64,000 nucleotides of DNA from Rothia nasimurium (GTDB lineage Bacteria; Actinomycetota; Actinomycetes; Actinomycetales; Micrococcaceae), in contig NZ_CAKMSS010000002.1 of the NCBI RefSeq assembly GCF_928382285.1, positions 186,001 to 250,000 on the forward strand, read 5' to 3'. Shown here one piece after another: positions 1 to 8,901 of this stretch. The translations under genes and the position numbers were made by a program. The notes under the pieces were generated by a model. That model did no database searches. It worked only from the letters and a program-made list of their open reading frames with translations, and was not told where the DNA came from. Every line of letters starts with the position of its first letter. The first letter of the stretch is position 1.

Positions 1-215
1 CCCAGAACCGAAATTTTGCCGGCGCTCAGCTGGGTCAGACCCAAGATGACCTTGATAAAGGTCGATTTTCCCGAACCGTTAGGGCCCAGGACGGCAAAAT
101 ATTCGCCCTGTTCCACGGTGAGGTTGAGGTCCTGCCACAGGGTACGGTGGCCAAAGGAAAGCCCGCCCCCGGTCACCGTAAGGGCGGGGGCGAGCTGGGT
201 AGAAGAGTGAGCCAT
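1..215 (-). CDS. Metal ABC transporter ATP-binding protein (partial, C-terminal part outside window)
   Basis: The first 71 codons of an ABC ATPase are present, reading leftwards off the window edge. The ATG lies 5 nt after the stop of the metal-binding lipoprotein gene, so the two are translationally linked. The Walker A motif GPNGSGKST is clear near residue 45, and the preceding strand (FGHRTLWQDLNL) is the usual start of an ABC domain. The partner protein suggests a zinc or manganese importer of the ZnuC/MntA type acting at the inner face of the membrane. The Q-loop, signature and Walker B motifs, and the expected permease gene, would lie left of position 1 and cannot be seen. Confidence 0.9.
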   Translation of the reverse strand, partial: MAHSSTQLAPALTVTGGGLSFGHRTLWQDLNLTVEQGEYFAVLGPNGSGKSTFIKVILGLTQLSAGKISVL

Positions 216-220
216 AGGCT

Positions 221-1180
221 TTATGCTACTGCCTTTTCTAGGTTGTCGATGTTCTGGGTCATCCAGTCCATGTAGCCGGTGTTCTCGGGCAGGGTCTCGG
301 TGAAGGAGACACTGGCAACTCCGGCTTCCTGGGCGAAGGTATAGATTTCGGTGGTCTGGGCGGTCTGGGTCTGCTCGTTGAAGGCCAGCAGGTCGATGCT
401 GCCGCCGGTGAGGGCGTCTTTGGCTTCCTGCAGGGTCAGGGGGGCGATGTCGCTTTCGCTATCGACCGCTGCGATCAAATCTGCCGGGGTGGAGTCGGTG
501 AAGCCGGCGTCCTCCAGCATGTAGCCCGAGACAGGCTCGGTCGCCAGGTAGGTACGCTCTTCGGTGTCGATAGCCTTGAGACGGTCAAGGAGCTGGTCAG
601 CGTCGGTGGAGAAGGCTGCAGCTGCGCTGGTGTAGGCATCCGCGTTGGCGGGGTCGAGCTCAGCCAGGTCGGCTGCTACCTGGTCAGCTACCTTCTTCAT
701 GGTGTCCAGGTCGTACCAGACATGCTCGTTGTAGGAGTGCACGTGGTCAGAGTGGTCTTCACCGGTGGTGCTGTGCTCTTCTGCCATGTGGGCCAGGTCG
801 TCGGCGCTAAAGAGGCCCGAGAGTTCTACCGCGTTCACCACAATCTGGTCGGGGTTATCGGTGCCGGCCATTTCGGTGAGGAAGGTATCGTAGCCGCCGC
901 CGTTGACGACAACCAGGTCAGCGTCTTTCACGGTCAGGCGGTCCTGGCTGGTGGCTTCGTAGGAGTGGGGGTCCACAGCGGTTGAGGCAATGAGCGGGGT
1001 GACCTCTACTTTATCGCCGCCGACTGCCGCTACCACATCGGCATAGACATCGGTGGTGGTGACGACCTGCAGGGTTCCATCGTTTGAAGACGAGGACGCG
1101 CTCGTCCCGCTTGACCCGCAGGCAGAGAGGGCCAGCGCCGATACGGCAAGCAATGAGACGGTGGGGAAAATCTTTCGCAT
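221..1180 (-). CDS. Zinc/manganese ABC transporter substrate-binding lipoprotein (ZnuA/PsaA family)
   Basis: A 319-residue cluster A-I metal-binding protein. It starts with a lipoprotein signal peptide whose lipobox LSAC places the lipidated Cys near residue 21. Putative ligands are His in VDPHSYEA, His in NEHVWYDL and Glu in ATEPVSGY; the Glu at the third position is more like manganese binders such as PsaA than classical ZnuA, where His is usual. A short His/Asp-rich loop (EDHSDHVHSYNEH) precedes the second ligand, a feature often seen in zinc binders. Metal preference is therefore undecided. An AAAGGA ribosome site precedes the ATG, and the gene is first in an operon with the ATPase at 1-215. 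A palindrome upstream (1237-1251) may be its operator. Confidence 0.9.
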   Translation of the reverse strand: MRKIFPTVSLLAVSALALSACGSSGTSASSSSNDGTLQVVTTTDVYADVVAAVGGDKVEVTPLIASTAVDPHSYEATSQDRLTVKDADLVVVNGGGYDTFLTEMAGTDNPDQIVVNAVELSGLFSADDLAHMAEEHSTTGEDHSDHVHSYNEHVWYDLDTMKKVADQVAADLAELDPANADAYTSAAAAFSTDADQLLDRLKAIDTEERTYLATEPVSGYMLEDAGFTDSTPADLIAAVDSESDIAPLTLQEAKDALTGGSIDLLAFNEQTQTAQTTEIYTFAQEAGVASVSFTETLPENTGYMDWMTQNIDNLEKAVA

Positions 1181-1236
1181 GGCGCTGTCCTTTGGTACGG
1201 AGTAAGGGATAGGGCTTCTGCCAGCCTACTCCTTTC

Positions 1237-1251
1237 TGCGAACGGTTCGCA
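1237..1251. promoter_or_regulatory. Candidate operator palindrome upstream of the metal transporter
   Basis: TGCGAACGGTTCGCA is a perfect 7-1-7 inverted repeat about 57 nt upstream of the metal-binding lipoprotein start. Its position suits a metal-responsive repressor site. The sequence is not the usual actinobacterial Zur box (TGAAAAnnnTTTTCA type), and the GAAC/GTTC spacing is too short for LexA, so the regulator is not identified. Confidence 0.45.
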
Positions 1252-1301
1252 AATAAAAAGTACGTACACCGCATCACACCCGCGCCCCGCTAGGAATATA
1301 A

Positions 1302-1355
1302 GGACGCCCGCCCTACCTTCCCTGCCACGGGGCAGGAAAGACGGGGCGGGCGTCC
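1302..1355 (-). terminator. Hairpin terminator downstream of the CBS-protein operon
   Basis: The arms 1302-1313 (GGACGCCCGCCC) and 1344-1355 are perfectly complementary over 12 bp, and a second hairpin (CCTGCC/GGCAGG) is nested in the loop. It follows the stop at 1392 on the minus strand. There is no strong U-tract. Both arms carry the GGACGCC heptamer discussed in the findings. Confidence 0.6.
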
Positions 1356-1391
1356 GCGCACCGGCAGAAACCGGTAGCTAGCTAGAGGAAA

Positions 1392-2477
1392 CTAGTCGGC
1401 GCTGTGCTTTGAAGCGGCCTCTTCGCGGCGGCGCACATGCTCCTGGGTAGTGTCCTTAATTTCCCCCACCAGCTCTTCGAGGATGTCTTCCAAGAAGAGC
1501 ACGCCAACGCTCTGCCCCTGGGCGTCGACCACGTGGGAGAGGTGGGCCCGGTTTCGCTGCATGGTGGCAAGAGCCTCATCGATTTCGGTTTCGGGCTTGA
1601 CGATCGACATCTGACGTAGCTTAGACCAGGCAATAGGCTGGTCCATACGGTCAGCTTCGTAGACCAGGGCGTCCTTGATGTGCAGGTAACCCATGTAGGT
1701 GCCGTCTTGCTCGTCCTTCATCACGAAGCGGGAGTAGCCGGTGTGGGCAACAGCCTTTTCCAGCTCAGCGGGCGTACAGGGGAAGTTCATGGTAACCAGC
1801 TGGTCACCGGGCACCATAATCTCAGCAACGGTCTTCGAGCTGAATTCCAGGGCGCCAGACAGCACGCCGGAGCCGTCGTCCACGGTTCCCTCTGCGGTTG
1901 ATTGAGCCACAATGCTTTGAAGCTCATCAAGGGTGAAGGTTGAGGCAACCTCGGCCTTAGGTTCCACCTTCATCAGGCGCAGGGTATGGTCGGCAATCCA
2001 GTTGAGGAAGCCCACCAGGGGCTTGAGCACCCGCGAGACCGTGACCAGGGGCGGGGCAATCCACAGGGCAACGCCCTGGGCAGCCAGCGATACCGCCATA
2101 TTCTTAGGCACCATCTCGCCGAAGATAACGTGCAGGTAGGTCACCAGGATCAGCGCGAATGCAAAGCCTACAGCGCTAGCCACCTCGTAAGGGATGCCCC
2201 AGCTTTCCAGGGGTGCAGACACCAGGTGGTGCAGGGCGGGCTCTGAAACATTCAGAATCAGCAGGGAGCAGACGGTAATACCCAGCTGGCAGGTAGCCAG
2301 CATGAGCGAGACGTTCTCCAGCGCATAAAGTACGGTGACCGCGCGCTTATTACCGGTCTCAGCCAGCGGCTCAATCTGGGAGCGGCGGGTCGACATAATG
2401 GCGAACTCACCGGCCACGAAAAAGGCGTTACCGGCAAGGAGCACAAAGAGCAGGGCGATAGCTACCCAGTCGTTCAT
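1392..2477 (-). CDS. Hemolysin C/CorC-family membrane protein (CNNM-CBS), short form
   Basis: A 361-residue membrane protein with an N-terminal CNNM/DUF21 domain (about residues 1-190, three to four membrane segments, including the conserved FGEMVPKNMA stretch), followed by a CBS-pair region (about 205-340) ending in FLEDILEELVGEI. The family is linked to magnesium or cobalt efflux and ion homeostasis, but often without direct proof. It lacks the C-terminal CorC_HlyC domain that its neighbour carries. Its start ATG overlaps the neighbour's stop by 4 nt (ATGA), so the two paralogues form a coupled operon and may work as a heteromer (inference). Confidence 0.9.
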   Translation of the reverse strand: MNDWVAIALLFVLLAGNAFFVAGEFAIMSTRRSQIEPLAETGNKRAVTVLYALENVSLMLATCQLGITVCSLLILNVSEPALHHLVSAPLESWGIPYEVASAVGFAFALILVTYLHVIFGEMVPKNMAVSLAAQGVALWIAPPLVTVSRVLKPLVGFLNWIADHTLRLMKVEPKAEVASTFTLDELQSIVAQSTAEGTVDDGSGVLSGALEFSSKTVAEIMVPGDQLVTMNFPCTPAELEKAVAHTGYSRFVMKDEQDGTYMGYLHIKDALVYEADRMDQPIAWSKLRQMSIVKPETEIDEALATMQRNRAHLSHVVDAQGQSVGVLFLEDILEELVGEIKDTTQEHVRRREEAASKHSAD

Positions 2478-3817
2478 CGGGCCCCCTCCTTTCGAGCGGC
2501 GAGGTCATCTGTGGTGAGGGCTTCGGGAATAAAGCGGATGCGGTCAACCCGGCGCTGTTCCATCTTTTCTACGCGCAGGCGTCCGCCCTCAACGGGCACC
2601 ACGTCGCCGGTTTCGGGAACTCGGCCCAGGTGGTCCATCATGAAGCCGCCCATGGTTTCGTAGGCGGGGTCATCATCCACATCGAGGGTGCCGATGTAGT
2701 CCTTGACCTCGTCGGGGCGGAGCAGGCCCGAGAAGATGTAGTCGCCGTTGCCCACGCGCAGGGGGCGTTCGTCGAAGGAGTTGGTGTCGTGTTCGTCGGA
2801 GACTTCACCGACGATTTCTTCAACCAGGTCTTCAAGGGTGGTGATGCCGGCCGTGCCGCCGTATTCGTCGAGCACCACGGCAAGCTGTAGGGCGCCCTCT
2901 CGTAGCTGCATGAGCAGGGAGTCCAGGTGCACGGTTTCGGGCACCTGCAGCACGTCCTCCATGAGCGTTCCGGCTTCCAGCGTGTCGCGCTTATCGAGGG
3001 GAAGGCCCACAGCTTTCTTCACGTGCACGACGCCCACGATGTTGTCCTGGTCTTCCCGGTAGAGGGGGAAGCGGGAGTGGCCGGTGGTGCGGGCCAGCTC
3101 GATGACGTCGCTGACAGGGGCTGTATCTTCGAGCATGATGACCTTGCGGCGCGGGGTCATGACGTCGGCTGCGGTGAGTTCGGCGAAGGAGAGGGTCTTA
3201 TCGACGAAGCGGGCGGTATCGGAGTCTAGGGTGCCCAGGTCGGCTGAGCGGCGCACCATTGAAGAAAGCTCTTCGGGTGAACGGGCTGCCGAGAGTTCTT
3301 CCTTAGCTTCCATGCCGAAGCGGTGGAGTACCCAGTTTGCTGATCCGTTAGCGGTGCGGACGATGGGGCCCATCACCTTAGTGAAGAGCAGCTGGGCCGG
3401 GGCCAGGGTTCGGGCCACGCGGTAGGGCTCGGCAATCGCCAGGTTCTTGGGCACCAGCTCGCCGATAATCATGGAGAGCAGGGTTGCAATACCCATAGAG
3501 AAAATCAGGGTGAGCGCCGAGGCCACAGAGGGGGCCAGCCCCCAGGACGCGATGGTGTCGCCGGCTAGGGCGTTGATACCGCTGTCGAGGGTGTAACCGG
3601 TAAGTAGGGTGGTGATGGTGATACCCAGCTGGCAGCTTGATAGCTGGGTTGAGAGGGATTTGAGGCAGGCGAGCACTCGTTCACCTGCGGCGTCTCCCCT
3701 ATCAATTTCTTGCTGGACCTTGGACTGATCAAGGGCTACCAGCGAAAATTCTACGGACACGAAGAAGCCGGTACCCAGAATCAGGGCAAAACCGATGAGA
3801 AGCAGGAGCCATTCCAT
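2474..3817 (-). CDS. Hemolysin C/CorC-family membrane protein (CNNM-CBS-CorC_HlyC), long form
   Basis: A 447-residue paralogue of the gene at 1392-2477. It has the CNNM/DUF21 membrane domain (about 1-190, with GELVPKNLAIA), a CBS pair (about 205-335, ending LEEIVGEVSDEHD) and a C-terminal CorC_HlyC domain (about 350-435) of the kind found in CorC and in FAD-binding transporter-associated proteins. The reading GDVVPVEGGRLRVEKMEQRRVDRIRF is typical of that last domain, quoted here only in part: VEKMEQRRVDRI. It is the first gene of the pair. A role in divalent-cation homeostasis is inferred from the family. Confidence 0.9.
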   Translation of the reverse strand: MEWLLLLIGFALILGTGFFVSVEFSLVALDQSKVQQEIDRGDAAGERVLACLKSLSTQLSSCQLGITITTLLTGYTLDSGINALAGDTIASWGLAPSVASALTLIFSMGIATLLSMIIGELVPKNLAIAEPYRVARTLAPAQLLFTKVMGPIVRTANGSANWVLHRFGMEAKEELSAARSPEELSSMVRRSADLGTLDSDTARFVDKTLSFAELTAADVMTPRRKVIMLEDTAPVSDVIELARTTGHSRFPLYREDQDNIVGVVHVKKAVGLPLDKRDTLEAGTLMEDVLQVPETVHLDSLLMQLREGALQLAVVLDEYGGTAGITTLEDLVEEIVGEVSDEHDTNSFDERPLRVGNGDYIFSGLLRPDEVKDYIGTLDVDDDPAYETMGGFMMDHLGRVPETGDVVPVEGGRLRVEKMEQRRVDRIRFIPEALTTDDLAARKEGAR

Positions 3818-4221
3818 GGTTTAGGCTCTCACCGCCTGCTGGGCTGGGCGCTGGTTGCCAGAGGTGCGGACGCCCGCGGTTGGGTTAAAGAATAATGTGC
3901 GCCAAAGCGCTCGTGAGGGCTGCGAAGATGCGCAGAAACTAGAAGGGGCTTCCATAGTGGTCAATTCTAGCGAATATCGAGCGGTTTACTCAGTGGGCTC
4001 CCTTTCACCCCCTGCGAAATGCCAGCCTATTTCTGCCAGACAGCCTCACAGTGAGATGTCATAGAAAGTAGTGCGTTGGACGAACCCCCAAAACACTTCT
4101 AAACTAGACAAAGATATGCGGTACATCACGCGCCCAATGTAGTGTGCGATGCCCGCCCACCTCGTGCCAAAAGCGGTTTTGGCACCCAGCAATCACAAGA
4201 GATGGAAGAGGCGTAAGAGAA
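3818..4221. promoter_or_regulatory. Divergent intergenic region between the CBS operon and kgd
   Basis: About 400 nt without a convincing gene. For kgd, a candidate promoter is TTGGAC at 4076-4081 with TAAACT at 4100-4105 (18-bp spacer). A perfect 9-bp inverted repeat, GTGCCAAAA (4164-4172) and TTTTGGCAC (4177-4185) with a 4-nt loop, lies in the leader some 40 nt before the chosen start and could be an operator or a leader hairpin. The remainder, 3850-4060, must hold the promoter of the minus-strand CBS operon, but I see no clear hexamers there. Confidence 0.4.
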
Positions 4222-7200
4222 GTGCCAAACCAGCCAGAACATACTGTTCCCGAAGAGTTCGCGGGTAACGAGTGGCTCGTCGAAGAGCTCTTTGAGAAGT
4301 ACGAGCAAGACCGCAACTCAGTCGACGAAACGTGGTGGCCCCTGTTTGACCAGTGGGCAGGCACAACCGGCAGCGCACCCAGCTCGCAGCAGGCAAAGGA
4401 GCCTGCTGCGGCGTCCGCACCGGCCAAGGAAGAGCCCGCCAAGGCCCCCGTTCCCTCCACTCCCAAGACCTCTGCCCCTGAAGCTGACCCCAAGTCAGCC
4501 CCGCAGGCAGCTCCCAAGGCAAGCAACCCCTCAGCGACCAAGCCCGCCACCCCGAAGGAAGAACCCGTGAGCGACGCTCCCCAAGAAGACCAGATTGTTA
4601 CCCTGCGCGGCCCCGCCAAGGCGGTTGCCGCCAACATGGACGAGTCACTGAGCGTGCCCACCGCAACCACCGTCCGCGCTATCCCCGCCAAGCTGCTGAT
4701 CGATAACCGCACCGAAATCAACAGCTACCTGGCCCGCACCCGCGGCGGTAAGGTCTCCTTCACCCATATCATCGGCTACGCCATCATCCGCGCTCTTGCG
4801 GCCTTCCCCTCCATGAACGTCAGCTACGGTGAGGACGCCAAGGGCAAGCCCGCCGCTATCCAGCACGCCCACGTTAACTTCGGCCTGGCCATCGACCTAC
4901 CCCGCCCCGACGGCTCCCGCAACCTGGTTGTACCCAACATCAAGGGTGCAGAGAAGCTCTCCTTCTCAGAGTTCTGGGAAGCCTACAACGACATCGTCAA
5001 GCGCGGCCGTGAAGGCAAGCTCGGCGTTGAGGACTTCGCAGGCACCACCGTCTCACTGACCAACCCCGGCGGTATCGGTACCGTCCACTCCGTGCCCCGC
5101 CTCTCCAAGGGCCAGGCAGCTATCATCGGTGCAGGTGCCCTTGACTACCCCGCAGAGTACCGCGGTACCTCAGAAAAGGTCATCGCCCGCAACGGTGTCT
5201 CCAAGATTCTAACCCTCACCTCCACCTACGACCACCGCGTCATCCAGGGCGCAGGTTCCGGCGAGTTCCTCAAGATTGTGGAGCACTACCTGCTCGGTGG
5301 CGACGGCTTCTACGACCAGATTTTTGAGGATCTGCGCATCCCCTTCGAGCCCGTCCGTTGGGCTCGTGATAACCAGGTCAACCCCGAAGCAGAAATTTCT
5401 AAGGTTGCCCGTATCCAGCAGCTTATTCACGCTTTCCGCGTGCGCGGCCACCTGATTGCCCAGACCAACCCCATTGGCTACCAGATGCTCTCCCATCCCG
5501 ACCTGCGTCTGGAGAACTACGGCCTGACCCTCTGGGATCTTGACCGCTACTGGCCCACCGGTGGCTTCGGCGAAAAGGAATCCCTGCCCCTGCGCACCAT
5601 TCTTGAGCTGCTGCGCGAGGCCTACACCCGCACCATGGGTGTGGAGTACATGCACATCGAGAACCCCGAAGAGCGCCAGTGGTTCCAAGACCGCCTGGAG
5701 CACGGCTACACCAAGCCCTCCCGTGACGAGCAGTTCCGTGTGCTGGGCACCCTGAACGCCGCTGAAGCTTTCGAAACCTTCCTGCAGACCAAGTACCTGG
5801 GCCAGAAGCGCTTCTCGCTGGAGGGCGGCGAATCCCTGATTCCTCTGCTTGACTCGGTGATTTCTGAAGCAGCAGACGCTGGCCTGAATGGGGTCGGCAT
5901 CGGTATGGCCCACCGCGGCCGCCTCAACGTACTGACCAACATTGCGGGTAAGTCCTACGCCCAGATTTTCCGCGAGTTTGAGGGTCAGATGGACCCCCGT
6001 CTGACCGGCGGCTCCGGTGACGTCAAGTACCACTTGGGCACCGAGGGTATCTTCACCTCCCACAACGGCAACCAGACCCAGGTCTACCTGGCCGCTAACC
6101 CCTCCCACCTTGAAGCCGTCAACACCGTGCTTGAGGGTATCGTCCGCGCTAAGCAGGATACCCTGGCTGAACAGGGCATCGGCAACTACCCCGTACTGCC
6201 GATCCTGGTGCACGGTGACGCGGCCTTCGCCGGTCAGGGCATCGTGATGGAAACCCTGCAGATGTCTAAGCTTGAGGGCTACACCACCGGCGGTACCGTT
6301 CACATCGTGGTCAACAACCAGGTTGGTTTCACCACCACCCCGCGCGATGGCCGCACCGCCACCTACTCCACCGATATCGCCCGCATGATTCAGGCACCCG
6401 TCCTGCACGTCAATGCGGACGACCCCGAGGCTGTTGTCCGCGCAGGCTCCATCGCCTTCGCCTACCGTCAGGCCTTCAACAAGGACGTCGTCATCGACCT
6501 GGTCTGCTACCGCCGCCGCGGCCACAACGAGGCCGATGACCCCTCGATGACCCAGCCTAAGATGTACCAGCAGATTGAGGAGCTACCCTCAACCCGCAAG
6601 ATTTACACTGAGTCCCTAGTTGGTCGCGGTGACATCTCCCAGGACGAGGCCGAGCGCGCTCTCAAGGACTACCAGTCCCGCCTGGAGCAGATCTTCACTG
6701 AGACCCACGAGGCCCAGTCGTCGTCCGCTCCCCTGGTCACCGCAGACGCCGCCGCTGTCTCAAACATCGAGCGCCCCGCAGCCCAGCAGAATGAGGACTC
6801 TGTGCACGTTGCCGGCGAGACCGCCATCTCGGCTGAGACCCTGGCCCAGATCGGCCAGGCCTTCGGCAATATTCCTGAGGGCTTTACCGTGCACAAGAAG
6901 CTCAAGAAGCTCCTGGAGCAGCGCGTGAAGATGTCCACCGAAGGTGACATCAACTGGGGCTTTGGCGAACTCGCTGCCTTTGCCTCCCTGCTGCTGGAGG
7001 GTCGTGACGTCCGCCTGACCGGTCAGGACGTCCAGCGCGGCACCTTCGTCCAGCGTCACTCCGTGCTCCATGATTCGCTGACCGACGAAGAGTGGAACCC
7101 CCTGGCTAACCTCTCAGAAACCCAGGGTAAGTACTCCATCTACAACTCCCTGCTCTCCGAGTACGGTGTTATGGGCTTCGAGTACGGCTACTCCGTAGAG

Positions 7201-7968
7201 CGCCCGGACTCCCTGGTGCTCTGGGAGGCCCAGTTCGGCGACTTCGCCAACGGCGCCCAGACCATCGTTGATGAGTTCATCTCGTCAGCAGAGCAGAAGT
7301 GGGCCCAGCGTTCCTCACTGGTGCTGCTGCTCCCCCACGGTTTTGAGGGCCAGGGCCCCGACCACTCATCGGCCCGCATGGAGCGCTACCTGCAGCTGTG
7401 CGCCGAGAACAACATGACCGTTGCTGTTCCTTCAACCCCGGCTAACCACTTCCACCTGCTGCGCCGCCAGGCCCACTCCCGCCCGCACAAGCCCCTGATT
7501 GTCATCACCCCCAAGCAGCTGCTCCGTCTCAAGGCAGCAGCCTCATCGGTTGAAGACTTCACCAGCGGTAGCTTCAAGCCCATCATCGAGGATCAGGGTA
7601 ACCTGAACCCCGCTGACGTGACCCGCCTGGTCTTCGTCTCGGGCCGTCTCTACTACGACCTGGAAGCAGAGCGCGCTAAGCGCGGCGACAAGAGCACCGC
7701 AATTGTGCGAGTCGAGCAGCTCTACCCCCTGCCGTCCGCAGAGATCAAGGAGCAGATTGCTGCCTACCCCAATGCGGAACTGGTCTGGGCCCAGGACGAA
7801 CCTGCTAACCAGGGCCAGTGGCCCTTCATGGCGGTTAACCTGCTCCCCCAGATTGACTACCGCATGAAGCTGATTTCCCGCCCGGCAGCCGCTTCCCCCG
7901 CAGCCGGTACCGGTAAGCGTCACCAGCGCGAGCTCGATAACCTCATCTCCGAGGTATTCGACCGCTAA
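4222..7968 (+). CDS. kgd: Multifunctional 2-oxoglutarate dehydrogenase E1/E2 subunit (2-oxoglutarate decarboxylase, Kgd/OdhA)
   Basis: The 1248-residue actinobacterial fusion that combines the E1 thiamine-diphosphate decarboxylase and an E2 succinyltransferase core in the TCA cycle. Order: an E1 N-terminal helix (about 1-45, EEFAGNEWLVEELFEKY), a low-complexity Ala/Pro/Lys linker (about 50-120), the E2 acyltransferase domain (about 125-345, catalytic His in YDHRVIQGAGSG near 338), then the E1 domains with HRGRLNVL and the ThDP-binding GDAAFAGQG (near 665). The fused E2 has no lipoyl domain, as usual. I chose the GTG at 4222 (VPNQPEHTVPEEF) because it matches the family's normal N-terminus; a GTG at 4144 would add 26 unlikely residues. 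Monocistronic, with a strong terminator behind it. Confidence 0.96.
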   Translation: MPNQPEHTVPEEFAGNEWLVEELFEKYEQDRNSVDETWWPLFDQWAGTTGSAPSSQQAKEPAAASAPAKEEPAKAPVPSTPKTSAPEADPKSAPQAAPKASNPSATKPATPKEEPVSDAPQEDQIVTLRGPAKAVAANMDESLSVPTATTVRAIPAKLLIDNRTEINSYLARTRGGKVSFTHIIGYAIIRALAAFPSMNVSYGEDAKGKPAAIQHAHVNFGLAIDLPRPDGSRNLVVPNIKGAEKLSFSEFWEAYNDIVKRGREGKLGVEDFAGTTVSLTNPGGIGTVHSVPRLSKGQAAIIGAGALDYPAEYRGTSEKVIARNGVSKILTLTSTYDHRVIQGAGSGEFLKIVEHYLLGGDGFYDQIFEDLRIPFEPVRWARDNQVNPEAEISKVARIQQLIHAFRVRGHLIAQTNPIGYQMLSHPDLRLENYGLTLWDLDRYWPTGGFGEKESLPLRTILELLREAYTRTMGVEYMHIENPEERQWFQDRLEHGYTKPSRDEQFRVLGTLNAAEAFETFLQTKYLGQKRFSLEGGESLIPLLDSVISEAADAGLNGVGIGMAHRGRLNVLTNIAGKSYAQIFREFEGQMDPRLTGGSGDVKYHLGTEGIFTSHNGNQTQVYLAANPSHLEAVNTVLEGIVRAKQDTLAEQGIGNYPVLPILVHGDAAFAGQGIVMETLQMSKLEGYTTGGTVHIVVNNQVGFTTTPRDGRTATYSTDIARMIQAPVLHVNADDPEAVVRAGSIAFAYRQAFNKDVVIDLVCYRRRGHNEADDPSMTQPKMYQQIEELPSTRKIYTESLVGRGDISQDEAERALKDYQSRLEQIFTETHEAQSSSAPLVTADAAAVSNIERPAAQQNEDSVHVAGETAISAETLAQIGQAFGNIPEGFTVHKKLKKLLEQRVKMSTEGDINWGFGELAAFASLLLEGRDVRLTGQDVQRGTFVQRHSVLHDSLTDEEWNPLANLSETQGKYSIYNSLLSEYGVMGFEYGYSVERPDSLVLWEAQFGDFANGAQTIVDEFISSAEQKWAQRSSLVLLLPHGFEGQGPDHSSARMERYLQLCAENNMTVAVPSTPANHFHLLRRQAHSRPHKPLIVITPKQLLRLKAAASSVEDFTSGSFKPIIEDQGNLNPADVTRLVFVSGRLYYDLEAERAKRGDKSTAIVRVEQLYPLPSAEIKEQIAAYPNAELVWAQDEPANQGQWPFMAVNLLPQIDYRMKLISRPAAASPAAGTGKRHQRELDNLISEVFDR

Positions 7969-7990
7969 AGCAGGGCGCTCGCTCAGCTCC

Positions 7991-8034
7991 CAGTGCCCGA
8001 ATCTTGCCCGTCAGGATTCGGGCACTGCCTGTTT
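7991..8034 (+). terminator. Terminator of kgd
   Basis: Arms 7992-8003 (AGTGCCCGAATC) and 8015-8026 form a perfect 12-bp stem with an 11-nt loop, followed by GCCTGTTT. It starts 23 nt after the kgd stop codon. Confidence 0.85.
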
Positions 8035-8142
8035 GCGGTGCGCCCACCGTGCGCTGGCAGGCTCCAGGGTTTAGACTGGTACAGAACGAACGAGACCAAC
8101 GTTGCGGGGCGACCTAGCCCTCAACCTTGTAGAAAGAAACAC

Positions 8143-8742
8143 GTGGATCAGCGAAAAATTCGACTTGTAGCCGTTGGCGATGATCTGCTCGCAGGCGTCG
8201 GGGACCCCCGCACCCTCGGGTGGTTCGGGCGCGTTATGGCGCGTACCCCTCAGACTTCTGCCTCTATCTCTGCCTATAATCTGGCAGCTCCCGGTGAGGG
8301 CAGTGAACAGCTCAATGCTCGCTGGTTTGAAGAAGCCAGCCGTCGCTTTGCCCAGGGCCACGAGAACCGCCTGGTCATTGCCCCCTCAACCTTCGACATC
8401 GACCTGGGCCTCACCAGCGCCCGCTCCCGCCTGAACCTGGCGAACATGGTTGATATGGCCTCCCAGAACAACGTGAAGGTTCTGGTTGTTGGCCCCCCGC
8501 CCACTCTCGATGCTGAGCGTAATCGCAAGATTGCCGATTTGTCGGCAGCCTACGCCGATGTGGTGACCCGCCGTAACCACGTCTACGTTGATACCTTCAA
8601 CCCCCTGCTGCACCATGAGCAGTGGCGCAATGACCTGGCAGCGAACGATGGCCGCCCCGGTCAGTCCGGCTACGGCCTGATTGCCTGGCTGGTCCTGCAC
8701 CGCGGCTGGTACAACTGGCTTCAGATTTCAGAGCCCGTTTAA
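8143..8742 (+). CDS. SGNH/GDSL-hydrolase-fold protein with degenerate active site
   Basis: A 199-residue protein with the layout of an SGNH (GDSL) esterase. The block I strand reads LVAVGDDLLAGVGDP, so the nucleophilic Ser of GDSL is Asp. The C-terminal block, normally DGxHPnaaGY, reads NDGRPGQSGYG, so the catalytic His is replaced by Arg. Two of three triad residues thus appear lost, and an ordinary esterase mechanism is unlikely. No signal peptide is visible, so it should be cytoplasmic. The GTG at 8143 is preferred to upstream starts because the protein then begins right before the first strand (VDQRKIRLVAVG). Function unknown; it may bind rather than hydrolyse. Confidence 0.75.
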   Translation: MDQRKIRLVAVGDDLLAGVGDPRTLGWFGRVMARTPQTSASISAYNLAAPGEGSEQLNARWFEEASRRFAQGHENRLVIAPSTFDIDLGLTSARSRLNLANMVDMASQNNVKVLVVGPPPTLDAERNRKIADLSAAYADVVTRRNHVYVDTFNPLLHHEQWRNDLAANDGRPGQSGYGLIAWLVLHRGWYNWLQISEPV

Positions 8743-8901
8743 GGAAGTCTCTGGCAGGTGCCTGCCCCTGTGACCAACCCCGGGGTGTGCAAAGCTCGCC
8801 AAGGTATGCGAAAATAGTGAGAAGTGCCTATTCTAAGGTGCTATCGACCATTTGTGCTCCGTTATCCTGACGGGCACTCCACCTTGATCAAGGAGGCTCT
8901 C

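Noticed and set aside
4144..4221. Extended N-terminus of Kgd from the GTG at 4144
   Set aside because: The 26 extra residues (starting MRCPPTSCQKRF) do not resemble any Kgd N-terminus, would read through the inverted repeat at 4164-4185, and the family start motif begins at 4222.
5209..6525. Long minus-strand open frame (438 codons) inside kgd
   Set aside because: It is the antisense shadow of a highly expressed GC-rich gene. It has no recognisable protein motif and kgd is certain.
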